A stretch of 64,000 nucleotides of DNA, taken from assembly GCA_038049695.1 (NCBI GenBank), contig CP142451.1:5516001-5580000 (forward strand), in the 5' to 3' direction. The position numbers were made by a program, and so were the translations under genes. Position 1 is the stretch's first letter. Every line of letters starts with the position of its first letter. The DNA comes from Cinnamomum chago (lineage: Eukaryota > Streptophyta > Magnoliopsida > Laurales > Lauraceae). Shown piece after piece: positions 60,801-64,000 of this stretch. The notes below the pieces were generated by a model. It made no database searches, was not told the DNA's origin, and worked only from the letters and a program-made list of their open reading frames with translations.

Positions 60801-61636
60801 TCTTGGTTTCAGATTTTAAAGCAGCAGGCTACATCTTCGTATTTCTTTGAATGTGCTTTATCTGTAAGTGCTGTAAAATTGGTATCATTTATTTGAATGT
60901 GAATGATGCTGTGTATTCGTTCCCCTTTAAGGTTGGGACTAATGATTACATACAAACATTCAGGACTGGTTCGTGCATGCTGAACATTGCGAGAAACATG
61001 TTCAAAACAGCTTCGGTCTTGCAATGACGGACAGCATAGCGGATAAAGCGTTCTTATTCTTCCCTGTATGGAATAACCACCATTTCTTCCTCCTTGTTGG
61101 TCGGGTTAATGATTTGCGATGGGATTACTATAACAGCTTGAATCGAGAGGGAGATTACCTATTCGCTGAACGATATGTAAGTTTTAATCCTGCATCATTA
61201 TCAATCATATATGCAATTCAACCAATGTATTTTATCCGACATGTATATGAGGCAAAGCTGAGAAATTTATTTACAGATTGCCTGGATCAATGACCGCTTT
61301 ATGCAATTCGGTTGGAGCGATCCAACGGTTTGGTCAATACACCGAATGGACTGCCCCATGCAGACGAACAGGTTAAATTCACTGATCGCACCCAACTCTG
61401 ACTGTGATCTGTTTACATGACATGTCGTACTAGTCTTGGTTAAATGACCTTCATGTTCTAATTTTAGATATTGTATTCACAGCGTCGACTGTGGAATATT
61501 CGTCATGGCGTACGCAAAGCACATTGCATTGAGTCTGCCGATGGAGTTTTCGAAGAGCGATATGTATTACTTTCGCGCGAAGATCGTCTATGACCTTTAC
61601 ATTGACCAATATGCTCGTTGGAAGCAGAAAGGTTAA
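57818..61636 (+). CDS. PMD (plant mobile domain) plus C48/Ulp1-like protease protein, intact, 919 aa
   Basis: Exons are 57818-57904, 58002-58661, 58759-58932, 59105-59515, 59622-59822, 59899-60506, 60597-60681, 60792-60863, 60964-61176, 61277-61371 and 61483-61636. All borders are GT-AG and the frame is unbroken. The N-terminal half is a MAIN/MAIL-type PMD (TGLEQLARIKKIELDHGLIT, LVERWRPETNTFHL, VTLEDVSYIYGLPIDG, ERHCPDRVMKQFGLHQ). Next comes a Ser/Pro-rich linker with NLS-like PKKRK. The C-terminal C48 fold shows His (HHFFLLVGR, codon 61081-61083), Asp (WDYYNS, 61123-61125), Gln (CPMQTN, 61361-61363) and Cys (SVDCGIFVMAY, 61490-61492), with the canonical Gln-x5-Cys spacing. It is probably nuclear and possibly deSUMOylating; substrate unknown. 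ATG 57818 directly follows an AG, so a 5'-UTR intron is likely. PMD genes occur both as host genes and as transposon cargo. The protein could be either. Confidence 0.88.
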
Positions 61637-62460
61637 GATGTGTCCCTTCCTCATATTATTTTCTGAATAACAATTACTGGGCGTTTTAATCAAAACAAGT
61701 ACGGACTGGCCAGTTTCCATCAGCTGACTGGCTAAAGCCCGTTTGCAATGACGTCGATTTTGAGTCTCATTTGCTGGTGCTTTAGACTTATTTATATCGG
61801 TAAATAATAATTCACAGAATCTCTTTTGACGCTTAGGGGATTGAGGAGGATGAAAACTTTAAGGGGAAAGGTGTATTTGGGGTTGGCCTCCCAATTGATG
61901 AGAGGGTCTGGATTTTGGATATCATGGTTCGGACTGATTTTGGATATTTCGTATATATGGGATTAAAGTACTGGTCAGGTCTATCCGTTTGGAGCTGGGG
62001 TGTGTGAACCGGAATTGGACAACTTGAACCGAGTGCAAGCATGATTTATACTTGGAAACACCATTGGGCACCGGCAGTTTTGCATCGGCTGTTTGTGCTT
62101 TATCATCATATTGTTTCAAAGGATAGCAGGAGACGGTGGAGCCATATCAGGTATGTTTGTTTGTTTTAAAGCTAGTACATACTTGTATTTGTTGATTTAT
62201 TTATGGAGCCATCTCATCATATGGTTCTATGACAATTGCATGGTTGTTAATTTGCTGGTTTCTACTTATTACATGAATGAACTTTTTAAGAAATTAATTT
62301 CTCTAATCTTAGGAAATGGCACTTACTTGAGGTAACCATAATGTAATATGATTGTTGCTTCTTCGTGTTATATGCTTCTTCTAAGACACCATATGACACC
62401 CATTAAAGACCACGTGTAGTACACACTTTCCGGGACTGCGACGGACTTAGTTGATGCCAA
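61637..62460 (+). other. Probable 3' UTR and downstream non-coding DNA of the PMD-Ulp1 gene
   Basis: No domain is seen after the TAA at 61634-61636. Open frames here lack family motifs. Confidence 0.4.
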
Positions 62461-62660
62461 TGTTTTAATATTATGGTACGCCTGTATGTAACGATATCGT
62501 CATTGTAAAATCATCATATCAATGCCCTTATCCTTCTCATTTTAGTTTCGTCAGTGAGTAATGTTCATTCTATTTGCCGGGAAGCAATATAAAATGTAAC
62601 GCTACCAAAAATTGTAACGATATCGTCATGCGTTAAAGTTAAATCAGAACACTCGTGGTC
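62461..62660. repeat. ACGATATCGT repeat cluster (right flank)
   Basis: TGTAACGATATCGTCATTG (motif 62491-62500) and TGTAACGATATCGTCATGC (motif 62617-62626) are separated by 126 bp. They share a longer core, TGTAACGATATCGTCAT, than the left-flank copies. A further exact copy lies at 63620-63629. Confidence 0.7.
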
Positions 62661-64000
62661 CCCGATGAACTGCATGCTTACCTTCTATCTCATGATATAT
62701 CCCGGATCAATGTCATCGCTTGGCAACAGTCCATAAATGAGAGGACAAGAGATTTGGTTGTAAATAAGAGGTGTACACTCGATTAATTGTAGTTATACTA
62801 CCTATTTTTTTATCAAACACATCGCTGATTCTGTACTTGATAATTGATTGATTTTTTATCGTAGCATTTCTGTCGGTTTACAACAAGGAGATTACCCTTT
62901 TTTCATTACTGTTGATGTTTATTTAAGGCCGTTTTTGGGTTGAAACTGTGTTGGGATTTCCTTGTGTGTAGGTGCCTACGAAATGGTGCTGAAATGGATC
63001 TCTGCGATACACCAAAGGAGAGGAGACCGCATCTGTTACCGAAAATGTTTTGGATGGAAAAGGTTGAAACTTACACATCAGCATCACACAAGGAGAAACT
63101 GCTGATACCAGGCCCATGCATCTCCGAAGAAGGCTACATAGAGGAACCCTGGGATATGACCCCAGGGAATGGAAGGCGACTGAAAGTTGTATCTATTTGT
63201 TCAGGCCAAATCCACTGATTCTGAATGTTTAGCTGAAATAGTTTACTTTAAGGCTAAAAGCCTAAAATGTCGTGTACATTGAAATAAATTCTTTTACTCA
63301 TCGACAATGGTTTCCTTTCTTTTTATGTTAATGAAAATAATTTACTTTTTGCCAACCTCTTATGGGTTATATAACCTTCAGTTCTGACTTGAAGTATTGG
63401 GTTCTCACCGTTTAGGCTCCATCTATATTATGGTTGTGGCATATAATTGTTAAAATGACATGTACCATTTATCAAGCAGTGGTTAATAACATCGGATTAT
63501 CGAATAATGATATGCGTTCAAAAGGGCTCGTTCCCATGACATGCACCTTGTCGTGTCCAATATTTAAGATCATATAAAGACTGATGCAAAAGAGTTAGTG
63601 AAGAATTGAGGGTTGGTCACGATATCGTCTCCGTTAATGACAGCGAAATGTACATTTTTTGCGTTCAAAGATGGCCATATCCATTAATTTTAAATCTCAT
63701 AGTGAGGGTTCGTAGATACTTGATTGTTTGTGGTAAAATAATTGAGAATAAATGATTAGTTGGGGTTCTATGATGTTCATGAGCACCTGCTTAGGCAAGC
63801 AACCACAATCTGATTTCTGGGTAAAGAGAGGGGAAATAGGACCTTGACAGCAAATGATTGGGTTGTGAAATCATCAGTGAACAAGGATCATGAGCGCCTC
63901 TCATGTATTTTAATATTATAAGATTGCATGTGATCTCAATGTGGTGGTTCAGTCACCAACCTAACAAACATGACAACCTGTCTTTATACACGTAGAGTCC
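62661..64000. other. Right-end spacer
   Basis: A plus-strand open stretch at 62940-63218 (SEEGYIEEPWDMTPGNGRR region) has no family I recognise. One ACGATATCGT is at 63620-63629. The right edge of any element containing the PMD-Ulp1 gene was not found within the window. Confidence 0.4.

Noticed and set aside
61468..61482. Upstream acceptor for the last PMD-Ulp1 exon
   Set aside because: It adds five residues between the catalytic Gln and Cys. The acceptor giving an exon start at 61483 gives the canonical Gln-x5-Cys spacing.

Overview
The window is plant nuclear DNA. It has GT-AG introns of up to 14 kb, CT-rich leaders, no operons, and transposon fragments in most introns and spacers. The long repeat-filled introns suggest a woody angiosperm with a large genome. 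I cannot name the species.

Layout: (1) 341-26795 (+) holds the last 18 exons of a thimet-oligopeptidase-like M3 zinc metallopeptidase. Its reading frame is intact for 614 codons, and its start lies upstream of the window. (2) 30884-46484 (+) is a PP2A B'/B56 regulatory subunit of 524 aa in two coding exons, split by a 14,026-bp intron. (3) 52470-53525 (-) is a broken alpha-galactosidase (GH27) pseudogene. (4) 54779-55273 (-) is a small two-exon gene for a proline-rich plant protein that I cannot name. (5) 57818-61636 (+) is an apparently intact 11-exon gene of 919 aa, joining a plant mobile domain (PMD), a nuclear-localisation-like linker and a C48/Ulp1-type cysteine protease domain. Its flanks carry repeated copies of the perfect palindrome ACGATATCGT.

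Mobile DNA dominates the rest. The PP2A intron contains a three-level nest. A Ty1/copia polyprotein remnant (38277-45530) is split by a 5,863-bp hAT transposon (39452-45314, 8-bp duplication GTGCTTTG). That transposon in turn carries a 789-bp mini-copia element (41264-42052, 5-bp duplication AAAAT, near-identical LTRs). The same intron carries a 1.6-kb gag-derived inverted repeat (32839-34467) and a tRNA-type SINE. An intron of the peptidase gene contains an RTE-type LINE with a perfect 18-bp target duplication (23702-24863), and a 396-bp hAT MITE sits inside it with its own 8-bp duplication. Other introns hold L1 LINE fragments, a long-TIR MULE-like element and a deletion derivative related to the 5.9-kb hAT.

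The host genes show no shared pathway. The best candidate for an under-described system is the PMD-Ulp1 gene with its palindromic repeat flanks, which looks either like a self-contained mobile unit or a recently domesticated one. All calls rest on reading the sequence and recalling family motifs; no alignment or database search was run.
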